DNA of 64,000 nucleotides from Euonymus europaeus (lineage: Eukaryota > Streptophyta > Magnoliopsida > Celastrales > Celastraceae): the NCBI GenBank assembly GCA_963580455.1, contig OY756972.1, positions 16,569,001 through 16,633,000 on the forward strand. The letters are read 5' to 3'. The stretch's first letter is position 1. Each line of letters opens with the position of its first letter. A program made the position numbers and the translations under genes. The notes beneath the pieces were generated by a model. The model ran no database searches and had not been told where the DNA came from. It saw only the letters and a program-made list of their open reading frames with translations. Shown in pieces: positions 36,035 through 47,787 of this stretch.

Positions 36035-39000
36035 ATGGAAATTCCTAAAATGGGTTTCTTCTTCAATTTTCTTCACCTGGTTCTCCTTTTCGCATTAGTA
36101 AACCCAGCAGACTCATCCATTCACATTGATTTCCATCGAGCTCCACAGGCATGGTCATTGTCCTCTACTGCTGTTTTCCAATACTCATTTACAACACCAG
36201 ATGGTGCTAATGCTTGTAAGAACAAGCAGTGTTTTGTCTTTTGTGAGGTATCTATCCCTCCTTCTCCCATTCACTATTCTACATTGCATTTTGAAAATGC
36301 AGGCAACCTTTTTTATCAGTAAAGTATAAAATGTCAAAAGAAAAATGCAGAAATAGGTTATTTTGGTTTCTTCCGAGGATATTTAGCTGCTAAGAAATTT
36401 GTATTTCTGGGTTGGCAGGTTGATGGGAAAGCTCTAAGCTCCTGTCCTGTTGATATCATAACATTGAAGAACTTGTCTATGAACAATCAGCACAATTTTG
36501 TTCTCAATGTGTCAACCAAAAGTGGAGAGAGGAATTCAACATCATATTCATGGTTAATTGGTAAGTGATACCCTCCCCTCCCCTACATTTTTATTCACTC
36601 GCCCATGACATTCAACATCAAATCTAGTTTCACGTTGAATTGCAGATGCAATTCCACCAACTGCAACAATATCAAGCAAACAGAATTACACAAATGCTAA
36701 AACAATCACAATCGACATCGAGTTCAGCGAATATTGCATTCGACAGGGTGGTTTCAAGTGTATTAACTCATCAAACTGTGATGTAAGAGTAGTTATCTGT
36801 GAAATAAATTATATGAACAGAGTGAATGTCATGCTGGAACTATAACAGATTTCCATTTTTGTAGGTTATGATTGATGGTCAGGCCCGACCGGATGCATCC
36901 TCACTAAAAGTTATTGAACCTCATATACATTACAGCCTTGATCTCATTCTCTACTCGGAAACTGTTTATGGGCGTGCCACTATTACAATTGCAGATAAAT
37001 TTTGCGCTGATAGAGCAGGAAACCGGTTTAGAAGAACAGATGCTTCGATTTTAATTATTCACATTGGTAAGATCCTAGTTATTGTTATATGTAGTTAACA
37101 TTACTTAATCAAGAGGTCAATTGATACACTAGCTACTGTATGTTAATGTATTAGATAGGAGGCCAGTAATGGTGGATCTATGGTCACCTCTTCCATCCTA
37201 TGAGTTGAATATCAATGGTGTCCCAAGAAATGTCCTCGCAACTAACAAAATGGAGGACTTGAAAGTATACTTAGACTTCAGCATTCCTGTTATGAATTCA
37301 ACAGACCAGATCCTACGGGCCTTGCGTGTAAATCAGGGTAGGTCAATTCCTATTTACAGCAAGAATAACAGAAACCGCCGATTTGTTTTTCTTGTAAGTA
37401 GCTGACTGCCACTTTGTTTAATCCAGTGTTTCCCTGAGAATCACATTAAAATTTATAGAAACCTAATAATTTTCTCTTTGCAGCTCAGGAATTTATCAGA
37501 AATTGAAATAATCAGAATTGAACTACAAGCTGGTCTAGTAATCGGCAGAACAGGCACATCTGTTGCATCTGCTGTTCTTACATTCCTATTTGGTACGTCA
37601 AAATCCACAGTAAGTTTCTTCTCCTGCATTTACTATGTATTATTTGTGTGAATGATCGCTGAATTTCCTCATCAGATTCCACAAAGCCTATGGTAGGGCT
37701 AAGTACAAGCACACCATATGTGACAAAGGAGTCAAACATCAATGTGATAATTGAGTTCACAAAACCAGTTTTTGGATTCAAGGCTTCCATGGTAGAAGTG
37801 GGAGGGGGTACACTGATAAGGTAGGTTCTCCCCGTGACGTGAAAATTGGATGCGTTTACATTCTAAGTCATTCCATCATTCTTTCTTCAGAACTATACAA
37901 CTATCAACAAAAAATTTAACAAAATCGGATGTGTTGGCGGTTTCATAAATTGGAAAATTTCTTCTTGCAGGTTTAAGGAAATTTCAAGAGCTCTATACTC
38001 TATTACTGTCATGGCGGTAACAGAGAATTTGGTGTCTATTAGGGTTCCTGCTGGGACAGTGACTGATGTTTCAGGAAATCCAAACTTGGGATCAAATTTT
38101 CTGGAAGTGAAACACTGTATGAATTTATATTGTTTATTGTCTCCAAGAATTTCCAGTATATATTTCCGATTTTCTCATCTGAATCTTTTGTAATCAGGAA
38201 GTGTACAGCATCTTTTAATTTTCATAATAGGCTAAAATTTATTTGTCATATATGTATTTGTAACTACTGCACTGCTGCTGATAATTATTACGTTTATTCA
38301 GATTTGATACCTGGAATAGCAACATCACTACATTCATTTGTTACTGCGGGAGTATTGGCAACATCATTGGCAGCTGCTGTTCTTTCAGTCTCTTCTGCGA
38401 ATCTCCGATCAACAGGCACTCTTGCTTCGAGAAATACAGATTTTGGTTCTTCAAAACCTTCAGTGAATCTACAAGTGAGTAAACTTCTAAGGAGTTGTAT
38501 AAATGCACACGGAAAATTTTCCCGTTATCTTGAAAGCAAAAAATTTTGGTTCATGATAAATTTCTAAACAATCTTCACCACAGGGAATGATAGGACACCT
38601 ACAAGTCTTTGTGCTCTCTGACTGGTTCTTAAATAGCCCGCCAATTGAATACTCAGAGACAACAAAAGGTCTTAGGTGGCTGATACCTCGTCATAAGCTA
38701 CCCTGGGAGAGCTATAAAACATGGCCAAACCATGACCTTCTGGATGAGAAGCGTGCACAGAGATTGACTAATGGTTCATCCACTCGATATCTGTCCCATG
38801 GAAGGGCTTACCATCAAATTAATACGAAAAGAAGCTCCTATCATACGAAACATGAACAGCCATTTCCGACTGGAAGCAACCATAATTTCAGTTTGGCTAA
38901 GGGGCTGCACAACAAAAGCATGAAAAATGCTCCCTATGGTTCAGCTCTCAGTTCCAACGAGTATTTCATTTATTTTTTGGTTAGTAACTTGTGTTTGGAA

Positions 39001-40854
39001 TTTTAGTTGCATTCTAAAGAGAAATTACTTTGCGACTCCATTATTCTGTCATGCAGAGAGGAGAACCATTGTCTGCTAGCAATGTCATCAAGAAGCTAGA
39101 GAATTACAATGGGTAGCTTTCCTATTCTCTTCTGATATAGAATTTTTTGACAATGAATTTCAGTTACCTACATTTGGACAATGACCTAAGAATGAGCAAA
39201 GATAGGTTATGCTTAAAGAAGTAAATAAGTTCCATTAGCAGTTAGGGTATGGCTGAGGTTCTCTTGACAGGTGGCAGGACTTGGCAAAGAACTTGTTCTG
39301 GGTTGGGGTTGGAGGAGGCGGTTTACTGGTAGTTCATGTGGGGATGGTTCTCTTCTTAACATGGAGGACAGGAAAACCAGCTCACGAGATACTTTCACTT
39401 CCCAGGTTCATGATCTTCCTTCTAGTTCTCATGCTACCATGTGTTTCCCAGTCTTCAGCATTTGTAATAAGAGGTGAGACATGAGACCTATGCATTCTGG
39501 TCAATATTAATTGTCTTTCATGGATCTCATAAACCAAAAGTTATCCACAGGAGGAACAACAGGAGGAATCATATTCGGGGCTTTTTTGCTAGCCATCCCT
39601 GCAGCATTAACAATATCGGTGTGCCTTTTTCTGGTGATTGCAATTTTCTCTGGCAATTTTGTGCAGTACAAAGAACTTGGTCGGGTGGTTGCAGAGGAGC
39701 GATGGTATACAAAGCTGTACCATTTCTTTGTTGGGAGGTCAGCAGAGGGAAAGTGGTTTTATAGGGAAGGCATGCCTTCATCCTTCCCCACAAGATTTGG
39801 GATTTTCTTTGAGAATCTAAAAGGTCCTGCAATGTTCGTCTTTGTGGACCAGAATGATCCAAATACCATATCCAAGTGGATTGACCATGGCCTAAGTGGC
39901 ATTGGAAGAATGAGAGGTGTCAGCTCAGATGAGAGCAATGAAGAAATCATAATTCCCATTTCCAGGAGGGTACTAGGATGTGCTAGATCGTCCTATATTA
40001 TTCTTGATCTTCTAAGAAAAGTCACTATGGGGGTATTAGCTGGAGTATACTCATCGCAAAGATTAAGTCAAATCCTTTCTGCATTAACAATCACAGTGAT
40101 ACAGCTTGTCTATCTTTTAACGCTGCAACCATACATTGGAAGGGGGTTCCATATTGTGGAAAGTATTTCTCTGTTATGTGAAGTAGGCATATTCGGTCTT
40201 GCTATTGCTGCAAATGGCTCAACTTCATATGAAGCAACGCATCCTGGATATTTGATGCTGTCTCTCCTCTTCCTTACTTTTGTGGTTCAAATTGCCAACA
40301 CATGGTATGCTCTGATAAAATGTCTCTTGAGACTTTCGCAAAAGGATTCACTCGGGCTTGGATTGAGGCTAGCTGCTAAGGGATTTGTGCTTCCTTACCT
40401 TCCAAGGAAGCATTGGTCAAGAGTCATACCTAGTTCCCCCCAACCAACAACCGACCTGGCTGCAGTCCTTCCAGATGCTGAATTCGAAAGAAGAATTACA
40501 AGACCAACACGAGTGGATCCATTTAGTTCCATGACTGCAACAGTAGTCCCTGTCCTTAGTCCTGATTTGCATGGTCCTGACGTTGTTCAAACAACAGCTC
40601 CCATAACTCTTGAGGCAACTGATGCTGGGAAGAGAGCAGAGCTTGGGAAACCGGCTAGAGGAATTAAACTTGAGCCAAAGAGTGAGTTGAAGAAGCTGAG
40701 GGAGTTGGCAAAAGCTAGTTTCTCCTGGGACTCAAAGGGTAAGGAAAATAATACGAGCTACGAATTTAGGATTCAGTCTTTCTATCCTCAAACTTCCATA
40801 GAAAATATTCAAGCCTCTACTTCTAAATCCAGACACCAGGACACCAAATTTTGA
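36035..40854 (+). CDS. Uncharacterised multipass membrane protein with secreted N-terminal half
   Basis: Thirteen exons with clean GT-AG junctions: 36035-36247, 36419-36560, 36646-36782, 36865-37066, 37155-37393, 37484-37592, 37676-37820, 37971-38116, 38302-38474, 38584-38979, 39057-39112, 39271-39473, 39551-40854. Total 1154 codons without a stop. A signal peptide (MGFFFNFLHLVLLFALVNPA) follows the first ATG. Residues ~30-440 form an ectodomain rich in Cys pairs and N-glycosylation sites, with repeated beta-rich segments resembling bacterial-type Ig-like folds (AIPPTATIS, RRPVMVDLWS, STKPMVGLS). From about residue 440 several hydrophobic helices occur (SFVTAGVLATSLAAAVLSV; LFWVGVGGGGLLVVHVGMVLF; FMIFLLVLMLP; FGAFLLAIPAALTISVCLFL; ILSALTITVIQLVYLL; LMLSLLFLTFVVQIA), then a charged cytosolic tail. 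I do not recognise a named family. The layout recalls fungal Flc/Pkd2 TRP-like proteins (inference only). Confidence 0.85.
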
Positions 40855-41198
40855 AGCTAAAAGTGGGCAAAAGGTTCAGCTTTGTTTTATTCTAAAATCA
40901 TACTGTAGAGGCTGACAAAATTTAGTGCTTTCGATTTCTTGAAGCTACTCTGACCAATTTACCAAGCTACTTTGTTTCAATTTCTTAAACTTCAATTCTC
41001 CCAGCATAAGATAATTTATAGTGGAAAAAAAATCAAGATATATAACTTCTCATTCCAACAAGTATTGAAGCATTTACTGTCATTAGAAACAGCTAGTGAC
41101 TAAGTACAAAAACATTGGCATTCATTCAGAGACTAATTGATGGTGCCGCAACAGTAAAACCTACAGACACACCTTTGCAAAATGAAAATTTCAATTTC
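40855..41198. other. Convergent 3' spacer
   Basis: 344 bp between the stop of the membrane-protein gene (plus) and the stop of the fasciclin-like gene (minus). It must hold both 3' UTRs. Nothing else is visible. Confidence 0.6.
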
Positions 41199-42194
41199 TT
41201 AAGGTACTTCATACTCAGAATAATCATGTTGGCTCTGTACTTCCTCTCCCTCAAGTTCTGAGAAAGAATCGCCAATCAACCCTTGTTTTTCTGGAGATGG
41301 AAGCAACCGATTAATGCCATGAACAACAAGCCAATCACTGTAATACATGTCTGGAAAGATCACCGGAATACCATTAAGCACAAGCACATCTCCAGATCTA
41401 GTCACAGTAATCCAAAACCCATCTGAAAATGTTGACAACAGTGTTCCATCTTCTATCTTACCAATATCTTGCCAAGGAAGAAATCTTGGAACAACATGTT
41501 GCCTAAACACCACTGTATAATCACTGATATCCCTTGCATTTGATTCAATTGCTTCATCAACTGGTGCAAAGATTGTCAACCTTGTTTGATTTGTCAACAA
41601 CTGCACATTCAGAAGCGCTGCCATTATCGAATACCCCCTCGAAATCAACAACCCTGAAGCATTCCGAAATTGATCAACAGACCCAATTGAACCATTAAAA
41701 CCCTCTTGTGTTGCCAAAGGAGTAGGAATCTCATAGGAGGAGTTAAAGAAATCATCAATTCCATATATAACAACCCTTTCATCATCAAACAACAAAGACC
41801 CCTTAAGCGAAACCCCATTGATCGAAAATTCGTCACTGAAATCTGAACAAGCAGTGACAATCAAGGACCGATTTGAGGACAAAGTGGGTATTCTTGACCC
41901 AGAAGAGAGAGCGCTGAAGTTTTCTCTGGAGAGTTTGATTGACAAGATGTGATACTGGAGTTCAAGAAGCGAAGGCTGGCCTGATTTCGAGAAAGCAGGA
42001 TCAGAAGGGGCGAACACTGTTGTTGCTGATGATTCAAGATGCAGGTGCTTGATTGTAATTCGAAGGGTTAAAGCCATTGATAGGTAACCAGAGTCGGAGA
42101 GGATATCCGCAGCTGTTAATAGACTACTTGAGGATGCAAGAGAAGTGGAGGAAAGAGAAAGGAAGGTGAGAAGAAAGAGGAGTATGGCTTCCAT
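41199..42194 (-). CDS. Fasciclin-like protein with two FAS1 domains (FLA20-type)
   Basis: Intronless, 331 residues from ATG at 42194. An in-frame extension further upstream has no ATG. A signal peptide (MEAILLFLLTFLSLSSTSLA) leads into a first FAS1 domain (about residues 30-155; TTVFAPSDPAF, LQYHIL) and a second (about 175-305; TRLTIFAPVDEAI, FRQHVVP, LVVHGINRLL). The H1 (TxFAPxDxA) and H2 (hxVHGI) boxes are visible. The C-terminus is acidic and has no hydrophobic tail, so it is probably not GPI-anchored. Pro/Hyp-rich arabinogalactan regions are weak, as in the FLA19-21 subgroup. FAS1 proteins act in cell-wall adhesion and matrix organisation; the specific role is unknown. Confidence 0.85.
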   Translation of the reverse strand: MEAILLFLLTFLSLSSTSLASSSSLLTAADILSDSGYLSMALTLRITIKHLHLESSATTVFAPSDPAFSKSGQPSLLELQYHILSIKLSRENFSALSSGSRIPTLSSNRSLIVTACSDFSDEFSINGVSLKGSLLFDDERVVIYGIDDFFNSSYEIPTPLATQEGFNGSIGSVDQFRNASGLLISRGYSIMAALLNVQLLTNQTRLTIFAPVDEAIESNARDISDYTVVFRQHVVPRFLPWQDIGKIEDGTLLSTFSDGFWITVTRSGDVLVLNGIPVIFPDMYYSDWLVVHGINRLLPSPEKQGLIGDSFSELEGEEVQSQHDYSEYEVP

Positions 42195-43513
42195 AGAAAC
42201 CTTTGGTTTTTCTTCTTGTTTCTCAGTTGGGAGGTTCAAGGAGAGACACTGGGATTACAGTTGTGGCGGGTTAAGGCTTTAAGCATAGGACTTGAATGGG
42301 CGGGAGTGTGCTAACAAAAATACGGCTAGATTAGAGTTAAACGCACCGTTTTCTGTGAATGTAATATTTGGGTCAGCGTTCTTTTACTGTGTTTCCGTTT
42401 CAGTTAAACGCAACGCTACATAAAATCGTTTGATAAGTAAATTGCGTTTTGGACGCATGTAAAGGAGTAAAAACGCAGTTTCACCTACGTACAACGCATT
42501 CCGCCACTGGAACTCCTCCTCTCTCGATTCGGATTTGAAGCGGCCAAGTCCTTTGATCAGAGAACGATAGGTATGATGTTAAATATGGATATCATTATTT
42601 TTAGTTTGGGTTATATTGGGCTTATACATGAGTTTTATGTATTGGGCTAGTCGGTATTTTCATACCAAAAAGAGGATATATATATATATATATATACAGT
42701 GCTTTTCACACACAGGATCCCGCAATTATTTGAGCCATGCGGGATCCCGTCCGACGGTGCAAAGTAGAGACACACAATTAAAAAAAAAAGTTGTTTCTAA
42801 ATGGCTTTGACGTCGTTCCTCTGTTCACCCGTCTCTCTCGATTCACATCTCTCTCCAGCACAGCTCCGCCTCTTCTCCTCTCTCCATCGCTACAGCTCCG
42901 CCTCTTCTCCTCTCTCCAGCCCCGCAGCTCCACTTCTTCTCCACTTCTCTTAGCAAGCCACGGTAACTGCTCTGCCTCCGACAGTGACGAGAGCTCTTGA
43001 CCAGCATCTTCTCTTCACCTCACTGTCTACTTCGCGCACTAGAGACATATCTTGTTCACCATTAAAAGAGAGGTAGCTGTTCAGTATCTTCTCATCCATG
43101 ATTTGTCCTGTATTGTTCTATTGAAAATCAAAAGATGTAATAAATCAGAAACTGTAATATCTCATAAAAATAGGCAAAAACCTTTGACTCATCATTATGT
43201 CGAATTTACATTATTGATATTGAGTTTGTTCTATCCTTGATATGCACTGGCAGATTTGTTGTTATAAGTTCATTAGATGTAACTGGCAGATTGGTTGTTA
43301 TATGTTCATTAGATGTAAATGGTAAGGTTTTTGAACTTTGCTCGGGTTTTCTATTTTGCTTTCTCTTTGACATTGTTTTAGGATTTTTTTGGGTTGTTTA
43401 AGAGCTCACCATTTAACCTGCCAATTATTTGCATTTATGAACCTTGAGACTCAATAGATTGTCGAGTAATGTGCTGATAAAATTGTACCGTTTTGTTTTT
43501 TAATTGGAAGGTC
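42195..43513. promoter_or_regulatory. Divergent upstream region and 5' UTR of the FAR1-type remnant
   Basis: Shared upstream region of the fasciclin-like gene (minus) and the FAR1-type remnant (plus). It has a (TA) microsatellite at 42679-42696. Next come a GGATCCCGCA...TGCGGGATCC inverted repeat (42715-42747) and a pyrimidine-rich leader with a 33-34-bp tandem duplication ACAGCTCCGCCTCTTCTCC (42859 and 42893). A leader intron ending at TTGGAAG/GTCATGG (43510) is plausible. Confidence 0.4.
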
Positions 43514-43860
43514 ATGGATGGTGATGTGCATTATGTCCAAGAATGTGATTTGGGTTCTTCGTCAAATCCAGTTCACGAATTTGTGCCTCAAGTTGTTTTT
43601 GAAAAAATTCCAAAAGTAGGACAGGAGTTTGATTCCGTTGAGGAGGCTCAAGCATTCTACAATGAATATGCTCGATATGCCGGTTTTAGTATTCGCAATC
43701 ACTCTTCAAAGAAAAATAAATCAAATGAGATTATTCGAAAGGAATTTGTTTGCTACAAAGAAGGGGTTTGATCAATCTAACAAAATTATGCATAACCCAT
43801 TTTATAATTCATCAAAAGAGAGACAAATGCAAAAATTAAATCTAATACCCTAGAACGTGA
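43514..43860 (+). pseudogene. FAR1-family (FRS) DNA-binding domain, truncated
   Basis: The ATG at 43514 opens a frame with QVVFEKIPKVGQEFDSVEEAQAF, then YARYAGFSIRNHSS, NEIIRKEFVCYKEG. This is the N-terminal half of the FAR1 DNA-binding domain (PKVGMxFxSxEEAxxFYxxYAxxxGFSxR). The frame stops at 43771. The matching continuation lies in another frame (KERQMQKLNLIP, then TIVVKEG) and ends with more stops near 43850. The MULE-like transposase core and SWIM zinc finger of full FRS proteins are absent. FAR1/FRS factors descend from Mutator-like transposases and act in light signalling, but this copy is broken. A short, expressed FAR1-domain-only gene with a missed intron remains possible. Confidence 0.7.
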
Positions 43861-44088
43861 CCATTGTAGTGAAGGAGGGTAGGCATCACCAACAATTAGA
43901 GAGGTTTGGAGAGGAAATTTAAATCATAGAAACTATGAAATCATAGAAATTTATGTGATCTTTTCCTTGTTGTTGTTGTTGTTGTTTTTTTTTTTTAAGT
44001 TTTGTCTCTTTTTTTTTGCTCTCTTGAGGTATGTCTCAAGTTTGCCTCTTAGGCCATCTATGTAATGCCCTTTTGTTATGTCTTTCTT

Positions 44089-44091
<3 letters not shown>

Positions 44092-44171
<80 letters not shown>
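44092..44171. repeat. (TA)n microsatellite
   Basis: About 39 uninterrupted TA units. It creates a spurious minus-strand Tyr-Ile repeat ORF. Likely polymorphic. Confidence 0.95.
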
Positions 44172-44173
<2 letters not shown>

Positions 44174-44420
44174 CGGCTTATAAAAAAAAAACATAGGCTA
44201 CGAAACCAAAAAGGGTTTGTCATTTATAGAACAAGATAACCCAAACACAAAGCTCAAATGAAACACACGACAGCTTATTGTTGAGGAAGAAAATACAAAA
44301 TTAAAATTCGTCACAAATTGTTTCATAAATTAGAGGAAATTACATGAATCAAGCGAAGATGAGGAGAAACTGTCAAAATAATCTTATCGGAAAAGGATTT
44401 GACGGGTAATAGTCCCAACG

Positions 44421-44590
44421 GTGATGCTAAACATCCCTAAGAAAAGTATTCCTAAACTATCCATAATACATGTGGCATCCATTATAACCATAAGATTTGC
44501 CTCTATTTTAAATTTTGAAAATTCAAATCATAAGCTTTACTCACTTGGGACACTTTACGGATATTTACTCTTAGGGATACTTATCATTTT
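44421..44590. mobile_element. Possible MITE with imperfect inverted ends
   Basis: Left GATGCTAAACATCCCTAAGAAAAGTATTCCTAAA and right (reverse complement) AATGATAAGTATCCCTAAGAGTAAATATCCGTAAA match over about 35 bp. The centre is AT-rich and non-coding. No target duplication was identified, so class is unassigned. Confidence 0.4.
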
Positions 44591-45303
44591 AGTAGTCCCA
44601 AACATTGAAGGTCATTTTCGTAGCCTCACTCACCTGTGTCGCAAAAAGGAGCTCAACTACTATAGGAAAACATAGGAATTCTAATTAGTTCCCCATCTAG
44701 AAGCTCTACCATACTCTCCTATGCACAAATGCAAGCCCATAAAAAGAAGAAGAATGATAGGCCCATCAAGCATATATACAAGAAGAAAGGCTCTACTACT
44801 CAAGGAGGCCTTGCAACACAAGATGGGAGACACGGTGGGTAAAGATTGCAATACTTATTTTACTGTAATTACTTTTTTATTATGTTATATGTCCTTTTAA
44901 GGGGTTGGTATAGCAGTCAGTTTGATTTTAGGTGGAGAATTGTGGAGATCCCTAGCTCCTCAAAATGCTAGGTTATATCTTTATTCTTGGGGTTTTTCTT
45001 TATGTTCATTCTCAACATTCTCTGTAATTTCATCGTCACTAATGTTGAGATCATTTCTATGAGTCATTAGATAGCTATTATCTATCAAAGGTATTGAAGC
45101 GGTTGATTCTGGCATGACCCGTTGACAAATGGAGAATCGCACAAAGGTATTGGAGAAAGATATGACTGGTTTCAAAACTAGTGTCACTACTTTGCAAGGA
45201 GATATAAACGAACTCAAAACTTATATGTTTGAAATGAGGGACCTCTTCAAACGGCATGATTCCATTGACAAGGTTAAGGCAAGAGTTGATATTGAATCAT
45301 TAC

Positions 45304-45705
45304 GGGCTTGCTTGGATTGGGGGTTGGGGGAGTTAAGTAGGGAGGGTTAAGTAGAGTAGTAATTATGTACCTTACTTGGATTTAGATAAGGAGGGGTTAG
45401 GAGGGTAGTGTAGAGGATAAATTATCCTTACACTACTCTCATTAAGTGATAATTGTAACCCGTCAATTTGAGGGGTTAGGAGGGTAGAGTAAGGCATCAT
45501 AAGTCATTTTAAAATTTTTAATTCTTTAATCTACTTTACTCTACCTTGCTCTACCTCCTGTCCAAGCAAAGTTAATAATTTATATTTTAATTAACTCTTA
45601 GTCTATCCAATCAAGGTAGAGTTTCATTTGATTACTCTACTCTACCCTACTTAATTCTCCCTTAACTACTCCACTTAACCCTCTTTTTTTTATCCAAGCA
45701 AGCCC
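45304..45705. mobile_element. MITE with GGGCTTGCTTGGAT inverted ends
   Basis: 402 bp with perfect 14-bp terminal inverted repeats, GGGCTTGCTTGGAT and ATCCAAGCAAGCCC. The imperfect symmetry continues inside (GTTAAGTAGGG/AGTAGAGTAG motifs on both sides). It sits in gag sequence that continues after it. A clear target duplication is not visible (ATTAC versus ACCAC), so PIF/Harbinger or hAT cannot be chosen. Confidence 0.7.
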
Positions 45706-46344
45706 ACCACGCTCTAGAAGATAGTGAGGAACAACGCTCTTCACCTGACAAGGATTCTTGTTGTAAAAAAATCAACCTTTAATTTTGCTATATATAGGAA
45801 ATGACCCATTTGGATGGCTATTTCGTGTCGAAAACTACTTTATAGTCAATCAACTATTCGATGATAAGAAGTTGTTCGTCGTTGTGGTTTGCTTGAAGGG
45901 TTGAGCCCTAGCTTGTATTAATGGATTGAAACTCTTGTCTCATTAGTCACTGGGAACCCTTTCAGATTGGAGTTTCTCAAACCATTCTGAAATTCGCAAA
46001 TGAGCAGTGGACATAAGGCGTTGGTGGTGCAAAAGCAAAAGGGTGGCATCGTCGATTTTCGAGAATGATCGGAGAACCTGTTTCCTCCACTCCATGATGT
46101 TGGAGATGAAATGCTCACTGGTACCACCATCAACGGGCCTAAGGAAGAAATACGGATCGAGCTCAAGATTAACCCACCCTCTACCTTCTTGGGGCTTATG
46201 GAAATGTCCCAACGCACACGTGAAAAAGGTTATGTTTCCACTGTGACAATAAGTATAGTTTTGAACATTGCTGTAAAAATCTTGTTCTCTAGTTCTTAAT
46301 CGTTGTTGATGAACCAGAGAACAATCCTCGATCCTTAGACCTAG

Positions 46345-46620
46345 GGATGAAAGAGGGCTGGGCCGCCCATCATATACTCAACCCAAGCTCGACTCGTAAG
46401 TCAAAAGAGCCGAGCTGGTTAGCAGACCCATTTGACTAAATAGGTCGAGCTCGTTAGCGGGCTCATTTGATAGTTTTTTTTAAAAATTAATCGTTAAGGC
46501 AAAAAAAAGGGCTTGAGCGGGACAAGCTTAGGACTTAATATTTTCAAATGAGTAGAGCTCGTTTATTTGAGACCGTATAAAAATGAAAGGGTTGAGCCTA
46601 GTCAGCCCACTTTCATCCTC
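46345..46620. mobile_element. Possible second MITE in gag
   Basis: Left end AGGGATGAAAGAGGGCTGGGC and right end (reverse complement) GAGGATGAAAGTGGGCTGACT are inverted over about 17 bp. The interior has GAGCTCG-type mirrored segments and no frame. It lies between gag and protease. Target duplication not convincing. Confidence 0.4.
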
Positions 46621-47475
46621 AGAGTCAGACCCAACAAAGTCCCAGGAGGTTTTTTGAGAGGAAACTACCACCAAAGGCACGAACTTGGATTATCTATGAT
46701 TTCAATTGTGGGTTTATCTACAGGTCATAATACCCTTAAGGATCGTGAAGAACTTGACGGTAGGAAATTTATTATTCTCATAGAAAATGGCTCATCACAT
46801 AACTCTATTTCTTTAGAATTGGTGAGCCTTGTTGGTATTCAAAGTGATAAATGCTGAAAATTCTCTTTTCAAGTGGCTATTTAAGTTGCGATTTAAAGGC
46901 TTTAAGTTTTTCGCAACTTGGAGTTATTAGTGCAAGGTGTCATATTGTGCAAATCGTTCCACATTTTGGATATGGGGAGTGTAGATTTGGTCTTGGGAGT
47001 GGCTTGGTTGTAGAAGTTAGGGGATTTTTCATCTAACTATCGGAAGCTTACTATGAATTTTAGCGTGTACGGGCGGACAGTGCATTTGTTGGCACGAGGA
47101 CCCATCTTTGACCAGGATTGTGGTATCTCTTAAATCCATGTTAAAACTTATTTGGAATGGCTATGTAGTCTTTTTGGTGGAATTTAGAAACACCCAATTA
47201 TGTGCAGCTGATCAAATTATTAATCTTCAGATAGAAGAAGAGAGTTAGTCTTTAGTCTGAGATCGAAAATTTAGAATTGAATTTACTATTTTTTACGAGA
47301 AAAGTATGGATAGGTCCCTCAAACATAGGTGTGTTTAAAATTAGCTCACCAAAAGAAAAATGTTTCCAATTAGGTCACTCAATGTTCCAAATATAAACGA
47401 ATAAACACTCTTGACCAATTCTGGTAAACTACTAGCCGGAAATTGCTAACTTGGCAGAAATGCCACATGGTATTG

Positions 47476-47787
47476 TTGATGATGTGGATTTTCAATGACG
47501 TGGATTTAAAATAAAAATAAAAATTCCAAAATTTTAAACATGTATCAACGTTATTATTACCATGTTATTGATATCAATGGTGCTAGTCATCCCAACACCA
47601 AACATCCGAAAGTCTTCATAATCCTATGTGGCAGTATATACACCATAGGATTTAGAGGCAAATTCAAAGTTCAAAATTCAAATTTGTAGGCAATGTCTCT
47701 ATTGGGACACTTGTGAGATGTTTTTTGTTGGAATACTTAACATTTTTGTATTGATATTTGTTTGCAAAAAAGTCACTCAATTGTATG
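47476..47787. other. MULE interior, non-coding
   Basis: Sequence between the left TIR and the solo LTR. AT-rich, with no transposase motif; presumably the 3' flank of the minus-strand transposase gene. Confidence 0.5.

Larger units (their letters stand above)
45129..47287 (+). pseudogene. Chromovirus-like Ty3/gypsy gag and protease (5' part)
   Basis: A gag start region (about 45129-45303; coiled-coil-like LEKDMTGFKTSVTTLQGDI) is followed, after a MITE, by gag core pieces (45800-46290; FGWLFRVENYF, INPPSTFLGLMEMSQ). After a second possible MITE comes a protease domain (46680-46860): MISIVGLSTG, EELDGRKFIILIENGSSHNSIS. This matches the retropepsin pattern (VLIDSGATHNFIS), but the catalytic Asp is replaced by Glu (LIEN). 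Frameshifts and stops are frequent. Sequence then runs to 47287, where a Mutator-like element interrupts it. The reverse transcriptase of the same element resumes at 59034. Confidence 0.75.

Noticed and set aside
38130..38567. Separate 145-codon ORF
   Set aside because: Only 38302-38474 is coding; the rest is intron of the membrane-protein gene read through.
43951..44223. Minus-strand ORF with a long Tyr-Ile repeat
   Set aside because: It is the translation of a (TA)n microsatellite.
45918..46217. Minus-strand 99- and 89-codon ORFs
   Set aside because: Antisense shadows of the gypsy gag core, which reads convincingly on the plus strand.
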